From Spinellus fusiger (lineage: Eukaryota; Mucoromycota; Mucoromycetes; Mucorales; Phycomycetaceae), in assembly GCA_025094145.1 (NCBI GenBank), contig JALLLS010000126.1, positions 1-64,000 on the forward strand: 64,000 bases of DNA. The letters are read 5' to 3'. Of the stretch, positions 36,001-47,598 are shown piece after piece. The translations under genes were made by a program, and so were the position numbers. Within the stretch, counting starts at the first letter, position 1; each line of letters opens with the position of its first letter. The notes under the pieces were generated by a model. The model had not been told where the DNA came from and did no database searches. It saw nothing but the letters and a program-made list of their open reading frames with translations.

Positions 36001-36922
36001 GTATTTCCACTGGCAAGAATAGGCACTACAAAAAAGAAAAGGCAATGAGAAAAGTGGATATAAGGAGAAGAGGGAGGGGAGGAGGTACCTCTTGTGCCTG
36101 GGAGATAGGCAAGAGCCAGACACAGTGGGTACTTGTTACCACATGAAATGACTTGTACACAGATCACATCATCTATATAGGAATACAGGAATATACGGTC
36201 AGTCCATAGAAGAGAGTGCATTGAATAAGCCAAAGGACTGTAAATAACAAGGCACATGGCTATTACCTGTAGTAGCATCCACCATACGTCTTTCCCATAG
36301 ACGAATGGTACCGTCAGCAGAGCCAGTAGCAAATAGATCCACTTGTGTCTCCAAAGAGTGGTCTCTCATACACGCCACTGTCTCTACTGCCCCTGTATGT
36401 CCCTCCAATGTAGCAGAACAAACCCACTATGCCCTACAGGTCAGTCTATTGCTTGGCTGGTATTCTTATTCTATTGACCTGTCCTTCGGGGTTCTTCTTC
36501 CACACTTTGGCAGTAGTGTCTGCAGAGCCAGAAACAAGAGCCACTGACTTGAGTGTGTCGTGGTGTCCTGATATGATTTGAGTTTGAGTTTATTTGGGTG
36601 GAGTGGTGTAGGCCTACCTCGTTCAATAAACTCAACACACACTACACGCTGAGCATGGCCCTGGAGTGTTTCTGTGATGCCACGACGTGTGATGTCCTAT
36701 AAAGATAGAGAAAAAATAACAGAGCAAGGACAGTGGAGGGTGAGTGGGTGGATTCTTCCTCTTTCTCTTATTCTGTATCTACACTTGTGTTGTTACCAGT
36801 GGGTTGTAGAGGGCCACCAGTTGACTGGCAGCATACGCAATCCAGCCGTCTGTGCTCCAAGCAGCAGCATGAGTGGTACGGTTAGCACCAATAGCAATGA
36901 ATTCTGTCGACACAGATGGCAT
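33034..36922 (-). CDS. ELP2: Elongator complex protein 2 (WD40)
   Basis: Scaffold subunit of Elongator, the complex that installs the carboxymethyl group at wobble uridine of tRNAs; two seven-blade WD40 propellers. Twenty exons, complement(join(33034..33160, 33209..33310, 33380..33602, 33679..33865, 33916..33988, 34079..34238, 34314..34377, 34444..34524, 34583..34745, 34812..34911, 34969..35104, 35189..35295, 35362..35450, 35533..35601, 35692..36025, 36089..36172, 36267..36426, 36479..36567, 36618..36696, 36797..36922)), 850 aa. Diagnostic blocks: [20 protein letters not shown] start, [104 protein letters not shown], ending [16 protein letters not shown]. Exons and introns alternate at about 50-100 bp, the densest intron structure in the window. 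One donor (36478) reads GTCAAT, which is weak. No lesion seen. Confidence 0.95.
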
Positions 36923-37112
36923 GACGAAGAAAAGTGTCTCGAGACATCCATCGATGCCCTTCCAAGACCTCTTTTATGTGACTTGGTTTCTTTCCATGAA
37001 GAAGGGACTGCAGCCACTGAAATGCAAAGGGATCGGAGTCAAGACATTTTTCTTTATTGAATTACACTGAATTGAATTGCATTGTATTTCTCCTATGTTT
37101 CTCATTCCTATA

Positions 37113-38231
37113 CTAATCTCTCTGCATAGCATCCAATATCTGTAATATTCTCAGGAACAGGTTAATGATGTCCATGTACAAGGAAACAGATGCCATAATG
37201 TAGTCCTCGGGAGAATAGCGGTTAAAGATCAAGAAGGTGTCAAAGATAATATAACCACTGAAGATAATCACACCTCCTACAGCCATAGCCAATTCAATGC
37301 CCTTGGAAAAGGGAATAAACAACTGAACAAGGCCTCCTAGCAATAGAATCCAAACACCAGCATAAAGACTATACAATAAATAGATCATAGTAAGTAATTG
37401 ATGATCAATAGATAATAAACAGATAATAAACATTGCCTTTTAAAGTAGGTCTATACTCTCTCACTAAATGTCTCTCATTGTCACTTACATTGGACCCATG
37501 CCAGAGAAATCCCATTTTGATTGGACAGTAAACAGAGTCAGTCCAAAAAAGACACCCGCAGTAATGATAAGGGCCTGAAGAACAATCTTCTGCTCATAAA
37601 AGGTGACTGGTTTGGAGGCACAAATACACACATATAAATACATTCTTCCTATTCCCTTGGGTGTATGCTATAGCCGATGTATGCCTTACCTACTGTGCCT
37701 ACCAGGTGACCTTCCAGAAGAGTAAAAGCACCCAATAGAATGTAGTTGAGGGGAGTTGAGCGTGCCTTCCACATCAACAGCATAAGCACACCAAAAGAGA
37801 CAATCATAGAGGCAAACAACATCCATTGGCTAGTTCAGTGTCAGTTCTCATTCAACAGAGCCAGGCAACAACAGACACTTACTTGGACTGTACCCAGTGC
37901 TTGGCAGTTGTGTTGTACATGTAGAAGGAAGACATAAGAACAGTAGCAATAACTTGTGTGGTAAGAATAGAATAGACCTTGCGTACGAATTCTATGAGAG
38001 TGGGTGTAGGATGAGTCACCTACAGTACAGACTGTACATGTCCAGAGAACAGAAGAAGAAATACGACTTACGCAGTCTCACTTCAACAGAACTGTTGGCT
38101 ACTGTCGTCTTGAAGTCATCGTCTTCATAGCTACCGAGAAGTGGTTGCTGTGATTCCTCCTCATAGCGGGGGGGAGGAGCGTAATGTTGTTGAGGAGGAG
38201 CGTAGTGTTGTTGAGGAGGTTGGTAAGCCAT
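37113..38231 (-). CDS. Bax inhibitor-1/Lifeguard family membrane protein
   Basis: Multi-pass ER/Golgi/vacuole-type membrane protein of the TMBIM (BI-1) superfamily, linked to calcium leak and stress survival. Model: complement(join(37113..37368, 37489..37606, 37690..37829, 37883..37991, 38072..38231)), 260 aa. The N-terminal cytosolic region is Pro/Tyr/Gln-rich ([20 protein letters not shown]), followed by the Lifeguard-type motif [19 protein letters not shown]. Seven hydrophobic segments follow, including [14 protein letters not shown] with the conserved acidic residue, then [19 protein letters not shown] and a short tail ILDAMQRD. The topology and ending are those of Lifeguard 4-like proteins. 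It lies 190 bp upstream of ELP2 in the same orientation. Confidence 0.93.
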
Positions 38232-38273
38232 AAAGATGAGAAATGCGGAGAATCAAATAGAAATAGTGCTTTC

Positions 38274-39032
38274 TACACACCCAAAGATTTTTTTTAGTCT
38301 TTAAGCGATAACACACGTTCCATTTAAAGAATGTGAATTAATTCCCTTTTATGGTAAGCTGTTTAAAATCAAAAGGTTTGTGGGTATACCATTTATTATT
38401 TCCTTTTGTAGAATATCTCACTATCAGATTGTAGTATCAATAAAATAGTGTTGATGAATAATAGTGTTTATTATGATATTGTAGCTAATACTATAGTATT
38501 ATAGCTATTGTTTTATGTGTATTCCTTATAGCAATAGAATACATATCCTAAAAGACTTGTGCTTTGTTCTTGGGAGTATACCCCAGACAGTATAGACAGT
38601 ATAGACAGTATAGACAGTATAGAAGACCACCTGAGACTGACTTGAAAGGAGTCTTCACCTGCCTAATAACAATACAATAATTGTCTTGTTAATTGCAATA
38701 ATATCAAGCCAATATGAAGACACTGCCTACCTTCTTATCACTAGAATGGCCTTTGGTAGTGTCTATACTGTTTAATAATAAATATTTCTCAAGCAGTGTT
38801 AAACAGTAAATACAGTGACTGGATTGTAATATCAGCTTCATTACTTCTCTTTATAGCCAACTTTATACCTTTTAATTGCAAAGGCAATAGTCAATGCTAA
38901 TAGACAAATAGAGTTTGAAATATATTATTTACACATCAAAAAGACCTTTTCAAATACATTAGCCAATCATAAAAGTAATGTGATTATATTCTCTATGAAT
39001 CTCTCTATATTCCAAAGATCTCTTAGTTTGTA
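38274..39032 (+). repeat. Repeat B element, short copy 1
   Basis: 759 bp beginning TACACACCCAAAGA and ending ..CTTAGTTTGTA. It is almost identical to 59099-59881 over about 670 bp and is an internally deleted, diverged relative of the palindromic element at 24150-26349. It contains four tandem copies of an ACAGTATAG-type 11-bp unit (about 38587-38622). No coding capacity. It begins 43 bp before the start codon of the BI-1 family gene, so it sits in that gene's promoter region. Confidence 0.83.
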
Positions 39033-39727
39033 CCTACTTCAAATGATCAAAAGACTGCTATAGACGCATTATGTACAGAACTGATTATAATCAATATTCA
39101 TAAACTAGTCACCAAAGTTAGTTTATCTGTTAATCCTGGTGCTTACATTCCAATGTCCAAAGAGATTTTAAGATGTGAGCAACTACACCAAGCTCACCGA
39201 CAGGATCAACCACAATAGCAAGAAACTCAAAGGCAAGATTAACAGAAAACCCCAAAAGAGAAACTATCTCATCTATTCTCATAGTTTCCAGTAACTTCAT
39301 TGAGGTGAAGGCTTATAAAAATAGATTATTATTATTATTATTTTTAAAAAAAAACACCTTCCCTCATTATCTGGTTTAAAACCAAAAAACACTTGACAAG
39401 AAGATTTAGATTTATTCAATACAGTATTTGACTTGAGAAGAATAGATATTCATATTCATATTATACTATATTGCCATATCAAAGGTATTTTCCTATGTGA
39501 TTTAGATATTTAAAGGTATATCTACATAGTTTTTATTTGTTTAAAAACTAACATGAATACATCTCACTTGATTTTTTCTCTTTTTCAAATCGATGTGTCA
39601 TTTCTTAAACAATTGTTTCGACTATTTCCTTTTATATCCTCAAAATCTTTGGGTGTATATGGACTGAATAAACGTCACAATTGAAAGCACCTTTGTTATT
39701 TCCTTCTTTCCTTTTCTTCTTTCTGTC
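39033..39727. other. AT-rich intergenic region upstream of SLX9
   Basis: No gene seen. A CTTTGGGTGTATA motif near 39649-39661 resembles the end of repeat B and may be a relic. The 60 bp before the SLX9 start are pyrimidine-rich. Confidence 0.4.
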
Positions 39728-40463
39728 ATGCCCAAAGCCCAACGTACCTCCTCCAGACTCAAAGCAAAAGACACGCCACTGAGACTGCGGAAGTTTGCTG
39801 TGAATGAAAAACAAGTCATTGAAAAGATAGTGGTGGAAGGAGATCAGGTGACAGTACGTTAGACACTTGTTCTTCTATTGACCTTGTTAGGCAGTCCCTG
39901 CTCAGGACACTACAGAGGGCACATCAAAGACTCTGAAAAGAAAACTGCGTCATGACGCCTGGTTAGAGAGTAAGAGATCTGGAGAGAGAAAGAGTTGTTT
40001 ACTAGAAAAGACCAAAGTACTGCTCATGGACTCACCAAGTATTATTTTTTATGTATATGTATTCACTCTAGAACTCGATACTGCTTATACTGCAAAACAG
40101 AAACAAAAGAAAAAGGCCGATAGAAATAAACAAGCACTGAAAACGAATCTTGACTCCTTTGCTGATATTCTCAATACAATTCAAGTACAAAAGAAGCCCG
40201 AGGTAGAGCCAAAGGCACAAGAGAGTATTCCTGTAAAACCAGCAGTCACTCCCTCTACAGCCTTCAAGAGCGGAAAAGCACGGAGAAAGGCAGAGTAAGT
40301 GCTAAAGAAAGAAGAGAGAAATTGATGCCATTTCTTTTCCATGTTCAGAATGCAAGAAATTCTTCGATTCCAAAAAGTCATGCAACATTCAGCCTTTAAG
40401 CAAAACCCACTGGCTACTATCCGACAGCATGTTCAGAATACATTCGCCAGCGAATCCTCTTAA
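39728..40463 (+). CDS. SLX9: Slx9-like ribosome biogenesis protein
   Basis: Small, very basic nucleolar protein involved in pre-rRNA processing and export of pre-40S particles. Model: join(39728..39847, 39891..39969, 40072..40294, 40349..40463), 178 aa. The family pattern is visible: a Lys-rich N-terminus, LRHDAWLEKLDTAYTAKQ.. followed by KKKADRNK, then LDSFADILNTIQ, a Lys/Pro linker, and the C-terminal motif EILRFQKVMQHSAFKQNPLATI, which corresponds to the conserved EMxRFxxVLxHPxFxxNP box. The third exon is predicted to start at GAA (E) after an in-phase join. Identification rests on the C-terminal motif and size; no contradictory domains. Confidence 0.85.
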
Positions 40464-40714
40464 GCTAGCAGATATACTTTAAGCTGACACTAGACCTCTT
40501 TTTTTTCTCTTTTTTTTTGGCTGCATAATTTTCCCCTCCTTTTCCTCCCTTTATCACAACACAGGAAATTACTTTGTATAGAAAGATCACTCCCATTTTA
40601 GATATGTGTTTACATGGCCATTCATGAAGACTATGAATAAAAAAGCAGTCCTCTTTCTTTCTACCTATTGATCTGTGGATTCCCAAGCTACTTGTTCATC
40701 TCTCTTATTCTCTT

Positions 40715-41929
40715 ATGCAAACACTGTCTTATTCACCCCTCACCTCTCGTTGCTGTGGTTGTATTGATAGCCGCCTAGGCAGTATTATTGTCTGCTTTCT
40801 ATGGGCGGTAATTTATTCCCTTTCATTTTGTATGTCAGTATCTTATTCTATTGTAGGGATTTAGCTTCTATCTTGCTGTGTTGGCTTTTATGGGAATGAG
40901 TCGTAGGTACACTTTATAAAGTGCAATGGTTGGATCTAACCCCTAGAACAGCATTCTTTTCTCATTTGGACACAACTCCCCTCATTGTATTTGGCGTCAT
41001 TAATCTTGTGTTTGGACTTGTCAGTCTTGTCAGTTTTATTGTTCTTATCATCAGGGCAAGTATTTGTCTAGTAACCTAGTTACCTGGTTGCTTAGTTACC
41101 TAGTTGCTTAGTTACTTAGTTATCATTTTGCAGTAGACTCATTTTTCTGTTGATCTAGTCTCCTTATTTTGCACCCAAAAAATCACTTGCCTATGCTGTC
41201 ACTCTCTCTGCTTCCGCCGTTCTTATCGATTTACTCGTTAATTTTGTTCTGTTCTGTGTAAATCAAGCCACTTTCCAGACATGGTGTATCCAGGATTCCT
41301 ATCAACGCTTTCAGGCAGATTTCAAACTCACCACCCATCAGGAAATGGCAGATTACTCCACTGTGGACATCTACAATTGCAGTAGATTGTACCAGGATGA
41401 GATGAAATGGTCTCTGTTAGCTGTTGTATGCTTATATGTTATCTATGTAAGTCAATTGGTTTCTTTAAAGAGCACTACGTTATTTATTCATTTGTTAATT
41501 GTATGAAAATAGATTTACTGGATTGTGGTGATCGTATCGTACGTTTATCGCTACCAAGCACTGAACGCCATGACTTACACTGATACAACTCTACCTGTGA
41601 CTTCACTGGAATCCAATGGTATTCCTCCAATGACAGAAACCATGATGAACATACCACCTTCCAAGTCAAATGTCTCACACCATCAACACCCAAACACCCA
41701 TTCACTCCAGAAAATTCTTGGTCGCTTCCGACACCAGACATCACCAGTGGATCATCCTCGTTGGAATAAACTAGACCAGAGTCAGACAAAAAGAGACACA
41801 TCAGAAACACACAAACTATCTGATTCAAATGCACAAGAAAATATTTATGAGCATCTAAACAATGAGACCAGTGATGAAGGCGATCTTTCTATTACTCCTA
41901 CAGCCTCACGCACCATTGTATTCTATTAA
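40715..41929 (+). CDS. Unidentified four-span membrane protein
   Basis: Model: join(40715..40807, 40857..40906, 40947..41055, 41159..41446, 41513..41929), 318 aa. The N-terminus has a Cys-rich motif (SRCCGCIDSRLGSII) directly before the first hydrophobic segment. Three more hydrophobic segments follow (VFGVINLVFGLVSLV.., ..SLAYAVTLSASAVLIDLL.., ..WSLLAVVCLYVIY), with a 70-residue loop between spans 3 and 4. A hydrophilic C-terminal tail of about 120 residues is Ser/Thr/His-rich. This layout is reminiscent of fungal tetraspan or Kei1-type proteins but I cannot name a family. The third intron (41056-41158) has a GC donor (AGG|GCAAGT) and contains a CTAGTTACCTAGTTGCTTAGTT repeat track. The start is set by the first in-frame ATG before the hydrophobic segment. 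Confidence 0.72.
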
Positions 41930-42079
41930 TACTTAAAGTAGAATATCTTTCTTTTGATTAGATGGACAAGTAGTAGATGTACATGCATACATCTTTGTAT
42001 TATTTATGTTTATATTTTTAACTCTATATTTATCTTGTATTTATTCTTAATAATAAACAACGCTATAATGTATCTGGCT

Positions 42080-42120
42080 TGGCACACACCAGGAGATTTT
42101 TGGGATACAAAAGTTAATAC
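42080..42120. repeat. Fused ends of repeat B (relic)
   Basis: CACACACCAGGAGATTTTTG followed by GGATA joins motifs seen at the left end (CACACCAGGAGATTTTT) and the right end (TTGGGATATA, complemented) of the palindromic element. This suggests a nearly completely deleted or excised copy. Confidence 0.5.
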
Positions 42121-42289
42121 ACGGACAATAAGATAACACTATTTTCAAAAAATATTGGTGTATATTTAGAGAAATAAAATAGTGTAGAAATGTATTATGA
42201 TTAAAAATAAAAATAAAAAAATAAAAAAATAAAAAAAAGACTTGTGTGTATCTTGGTTTAGTGTAGTGATAACTACACCGGATTCCTTT

Positions 42290-43110
42290 TTTGATGTTTT
42301 GGTGGATTGGCTACTACGAGCTAGATGTTTGTCTGATTGTTGTTGATTAATAAAGATCAAAGACTTCATTCTATGAAATGGTATTAGGCTATTGGCATTC
42401 TGGCTTTCCACAGCAGAAGTATCTTCATTTGAATAATTAGCTATGCAACACTGGGGTAACTCTGGCCTTCTCCTCAAGGTATCTTGCAAACTTTTCACAA
42501 TTGACTGTTGAAGATGTATGTCCTGATAGAGATAACTCAGCTTCTTTCATTGCATCAGACTTCAAGTTCTCATGAAGTTTACTGAACTCTCTCGACTTGG
42601 TTTCAATAGCACTTTGATTGCTAGTGTATCGGTGTGTTCTTTTGTTTTCTACAGTACTATCTTCATGCATACAATAAAGTATGTCGTGATGACCAGGGTC
42701 AATCAACACACACTTGCCGATACTAGATGCTAGTTCTTCTTTTTCAATAGATGAGTGTCCATTATATGTGTATCTATTGTCATATAAGATGGTATAAATA
42801 TTCTTCTCAGCAGAAACAGTTGAAAGACTTGTCTTGAAGAACTTCAAATATGATTGATAGCTTATAATAAGCCTTCAAATGCTTTGGGGTGTTTGCTTTG
42901 CAGTCATAATAAATAGTCTTTGGAAAATCGATAGTTCATGGGATAAGAGCTAAAGATATCATGAATCATATCAATATCATGGGAAGAGAGGAATTTTTTT
43001 GGAAGATAGTACAGATGAAGATCTCTTCTTTTTTTTTCTTTTTTTTCTTCTAATCTAAAGGTAGAGAAAGACATGTTAAACGAGATTTCAATTGAGATTA
43101 GAAAGAAAGT
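42290..43110 (-). pseudogene. TnpB/Fanzor-like nuclease remnant
   Basis: Minus-strand open frames at 42437-42847 (136 codons) and 42166-42498 encode, in order, IGKCVLIDPGHHDILYC, HEDSTVENKRTHRYTSNQ, a KFARYLEE-type helix, a frameshift near 42475, then NYSNEDTSAVES, FHRMKSLIFINQQQSDKHLA. The LIDPGHHD motif has the form of the RuvC-I segment of IS605 OrfB/TnpB and its eukaryotic Fanzor relatives. The YRYT..Q and INxQxxDxxLA segments fit repeated proteins of that group in Mucoromycota as I remember them. Upstream pieces AYYKLSIIFEVLQDKSFNCF and RIFIPSYMIIDTHIMDTHLL occur in other frames, so at least three frameshifts are present. RuvC-II and III regions are missing. Family assignment is moderate and no activity is expected. 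Confidence 0.55.
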
Positions 43111-43133
43111 GATCTGTTTGACTTGTGAATTTT

Positions 43134-43635
43134 GACTTAATAAATTATTAGAAAGTGAAGGCTAGTGATAGGTTAACAAAATGAAAATGTTTTTTTATTC
43201 TTTGGTCTGTTATTATCTTGTTATTTCTCACAGAAACTATTAACTTAATATTTAAGTACTCGTCAAGATGAATATAATTAAGCAAGGTAATGTACTATTA
43301 TTAATAATGCAAAACAATAGATAATGTATGGCTTATTATTCTCAAGACAAGTATTAATTACAAGGTAAGCATACTATCTCTCTTGATTGAATTATCACTA
43401 ATACACTCTTCTGTTATTAGGCAAGTAAAGACTATTTCTCAAGTCAGTCCCAGGTGATCTATTCTTCCTTCTATATTGTTTAGGGTGTCTATATTGTATT
43501 CTCAGGTATAACTATCTATCTTCCAAGGATAAAGAATCAGGATTTTAGGGTATATATTTTATTGCTATGAGGAAGTTCACTTAGGCAGTAACTGTAGTCA
43601 TAGTATATTATTAGCTATATTATTATAATAAACAA
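43134..43635. repeat. Repeat B, diverged copy
   Basis: Patchy but clear similarity to the right arm of the palindrome (for example ACTTGTGAATTTTGACTT, GCAAGGTAATGTACTATTAT, CAAGTCAGTCCCAGGTGATC, AACTATCTATCTTCCAAGG). It is diverged by substitutions and indels, so it is an old copy. Its right side stops where repeat C begins at 43636. Confidence 0.7.
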
Positions 43636-44562
43636 CTATTAGCCACTTGGCCCACAGCGGGCCATGACTTCTAGCCCTTTGGGCTCATATCAAGCCAATG
43701 CTTATCAGAGTTTTGTGTTTTACAGTTGATATAGATAGTGTATTAAGGTGTTGGTGTTTTATTTTTAATTAAACAGTAATAATAAATATATAGATCGAGA
43801 ACTAAAGTACTATTATGTAAACAATATCAGTAGTAGATCTACCTTCTTTTCCTGGTATTCGTGAATTCTAGGAATCCAAGAGAATTCTAATCCTACTTGT
43901 GGCTGTTTATTTTTATTTTCAAAAACTGCTACCTTATTAGTTTCTCTTTTTTAGTGTATAAGACCTAAAGTAACAGTATCCTGTACACTGCTTAGTATAT
44001 CTCTTCTCAGTTTGTCTTAGTTATGCCGTATAGGATTCAGACGACCTTGCTCAATGTCAGCATATATGTCTACTCTACACTGATAAAAGGGCTTTCCAAA
44101 TAAATGCAAGTGATTTATTTCTCTGTAAATTAGTCGGAAACAATAGTATTTTATTGTGCTCATCATGATATCTTGGTTATTGACTGAACATTTATTTTTA
44201 TTCCAACCTAACTGTCCTGTAGGGGGAAAAAAAGTACATGGTTCATAGAATTGTATGACTGATTTGTCTAATTAATTCTCTGCAATAAGCTGCAATAAGC
44301 TGCAATTTCTTGGTCATACCACAATGTCTCTACTTTCTGTTTGGTATCTATCATTATTTGGACAGTTGCGATGACTTTTGTGCAAATGGCCACATTATTG
44401 ACAGCTTGCACATCGAATACTCTGGTTTGATGTCTTAGCTTATTGCATGCCGTTGTTAATTCTCTTGATATTAACTTCCATTTATCCGTTCTGTTGGTTT
44501 GTGGAATTAAGATGACATTTTCGACTAATTCTTCGAAAATGTCTGGGCTGTGGACAGCTTGA
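43636..44562 (-). repeat. Dispersed repeat C, copy 3 (inverted)
   Basis: Reverse complement of 18139-19076 with high identity. The terminal hairpin is intact (TGGCCC..GGGCCA, complemented, at about 43646-43663) and the last bases read AAGTGGCTAATAG then T. On the minus strand a frame runs for about 95 codons: DIFEELVENVILIPQTNRTD, KWKLISRELTTACNKLRHQT, RVFDVQAVNNVAICTKVIAT, ending in a stop after ..EIAAYCSLLQRIN. This frame is longer than in copy 2 and looks like a former coding region of unknown type. Confidence 0.75.
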
Positions 44563-47541
44563 GCAGTATATAGTATGATTTGGCATTCAAGTAACTTTGA
44601 AAAGAAGGGGAAAAAGAAAGAGTGCTAATATAGTTTATTTCTTCCTTGTTTACTCACTCACTCAAGAAATACTGATATGTCTGGCAAAAGAATGCCAGCT
44701 ATCCATTTGTCTGCTCGAAATAAAGCTTATGTGTCCGGCAAAAAGAATACGTCCGACAAAAAGACGTGATTGTTTATTATTATTATTAATATATAAGATC
44801 TTTTCCACAATATAAAAGGGAGATATCACCGCTTGAAGGCCAAAACATCTTTGGATGTGTAATAAAAAACAAACAAACAAACCAATAGATGTGTTATGAA
44901 AATGTAGGGATGATCTATACTGTACTACAGCTCCATCCATGTAATACTTTGCTATTAGGCAAAAGATTTGACTGTGTACTATCATTATTATACACCAAAA
45001 GGCATCTTGTAATGTAATATTATAAATAAATGCAGTATTATAAATTTCAAATGGCTTTAATCTTTCAACTTTATCTTGATATGAGTACGCTTTTTATGAA
45101 TGCCTTGGGTGTAGACTTAAAAATACAAATCATTTGTGAAAAAAGATTATCTTATTGTCGTAAAGGCATTTTCTATAACTGGAACTGGAACACTTTTTGG
45201 AAATACTAACTCCCACTACTAAACTGAGAAGGAGATGCTATCGAATACTAAGGGATTATAATTCATAGTAGTCAATAGCATACCACTGAAGCTAAAATAC
45301 TAGTGGTAGAAAAGTATAAAAGACGTAGCAATACAAATTAATAAACATTAGAGTTTAACTACCTGTTAACTGATCGGATTTCCTTTGGACTAACAAGCCA
45401 TTGACGACATGCTCACTAAAAAAAGTCCTATAATTATAGCCAGCCAGTATCAATGTATTCTATATAGACTCAATTAGGTTAAACTCTGAGCTCTGTAGTG
45501 AGTTCATTGGCTTTAGAGTTAAGATGTAAAAGAGAAGAAGCCCAGGAAACTTTATAATACTTTGCTGTAATCACTCGTCGTGAGTCAATTAGGTCGGTAA
45601 GTGGGTGCACATAACTCATAGAATTATTATTATGTGTGTGTGTGTGTGTGTATTATTGTATTGTATTGTATTGTATTGTATTTTATTTTGATGACAGATA
45701 TCAAAACACTAGTATTCTCATTTTAAATATAACAAGATATAACAATTATTCTGAACAAGAGTCAAGATTGTTATGAAAACATTGGTTAGAAATAAATACC
45801 AGGGAATAGATTCCAGTAAGTCTATAGAACTTTCATCGTCAAGCTTTATTCATTCTTATAGATAATAATGATAATAATAGGTGTTAAAAAAAAACCTCAA
45901 GGCAAAAGGTGTGTTTTAGGAATGTAATAGATATATTTCTCAATTTGTTTCTGCTATCCATTGAGCAAGCCTGTATACTTTCTTCCAACAATAATAATAA
46001 CAGTAATATTAAAAAGGTTAAGAAAACATTCAGCGTCAGTGTCCTTTCGCCGTTTTCATTATTCTGCTGAGGATGGCGAGATGCATGTTCAACATGTAGA
46101 TCATATCTTGTTATTTGACACGTTGCTGGTGTTGTTGATATTGATAGGCTTGTGTACAATAGTAGTACAAATCTTAAGACAGTTATATACTTTTTGAGTC
46201 ATCTTGGGAAACAAGTCAAATGTAGTTATGCTGTTGAAGAGTTCAAACACAGCCAACAATCTATGCTCATAGTTAGGAGTGTTGTTTACCACTTGATAAT
46301 TGATATTTATCATTTTGATATCTATAATAGTATTGTTTGTAGAGAAGACTTTGATCGAGTGGCTTACTATTGTAGGCTCTATGGTCTTTTTCTTCTTCTT
46401 AATGAATGCATTGATGAATACAAAGGGTACTGATTTCTATCATTAGAAAATATTACACTTTTTTTTTTTAAAAAAAAGTAAATAAATAAATAATTCATTC
46501 CATTTATTTTGAGGATTACTGTGCATTTCTTTGAAGATAGTCTTGTATATCCAAGCCACAAAGTACTTCCCCAGTACTCTTTTCTGCCTATTAGAACGAA
46601 TTTCAAGAATAGCCACTGAATAGGTACTATTTAAAAGAGAATCCAACATGGATAGAGAAACAATAGAGTGTATCATATACAATTCTGAATAGATAGGTAT
46701 ATATTTTATTAATTAAAAAAAAGGATAAATGAGTTTGTTCTCAGACATTATCTTGAAAGAAAGAGAAGCCATCATCTTCATCACTACAAATCCAAGCAAC
46801 ACACATGAGATACTATTAGATTAGCCAATGACAATAGAACTAGCAAGACATGAGTTCATATTTTTTAATCTCTTTGGTGTCTTTAGACAATAGAGGTTTA
46901 AGAAAGTGATACAGATAAATCTTCATTATGAAGGATAGAACATCCAACCCTGTTTGTTGAGTAACACTATATCAGATAAAACCCTACAGTGATGGAAGAG
47001 ATAGTGCTCATGAGTGTACGGCGATAGGAACATTAGCTGCTAATGTAACACATAGGATGAGAATAAAAACACTCCTGCCACCAGAGACAATTGTCCTATA
47101 GACATCTAAAAGCCAAGTAACATTTTAAATTGAACAACCTTCATTATCATACACCAGAAGAGAGTGTTGATAGTTATCCTAAATCCACATCCAAAGACAT
47201 ACCACGGAGAGACTACAGTCTTATATGGGAAGGACTGTCTATCTATACATGTTCATTTATAAGTAGAATAAATAGATTGTATTGTACAATCGCTTCCTAT
47301 TCTCAGGACAATCCTTATAGCAGCAGTACAGATACATCTCTCTTTCTCACCCACAGAAACAAGGTTATGAATGAATACATTGGGGTTGATCATTGAAAGA
47401 ATTTTTGGAAGTCTTTCTTCTTTTTTTTGTTATTCTTTAGTACAACCTACTTTACTCCTGCTATATTTAATATATGTTTTGCCTACACTAGATATCAATT
47501 GAAGCTACAGCGTCACCTACAAACAGTCCCCTAGAATTCAG
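44563..47541. other. AT-rich region without recognisable genes
   Basis: About 3 kb. It contains simple repeats (TG)n and (ATTGT)n near 45630-45680, and a run of related TGTCCGGCAAAAAGAA-like units near 44675-44765. Several 70-95 codon frames occur (e.g. 45961-46197 plus, 46443-46682 minus, 47130-47396 plus). None carries a motif I recognise. The 47130-47396 frame (88 codons, MNNLHYHTPEESVDSYPKST..) is the least low-complexity of them. A spliced unknown gene cannot be excluded. Confidence 0.45.
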
Positions 47542-47550
47542 TATATAAAG
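47542..47550 (+). promoter_or_regulatory. TATA box of alkaline phosphatase gene
   Basis: TATATAAAG, 49-57 bp upstream of the ATG at 47599, in an otherwise mixed leader. Position fits a core promoter element. Confidence 0.65.
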
Positions 47551-47598
47551 AGAGACGCACTGAGATAAACATTCAAGCAATCCATCTTTATCTCTACA

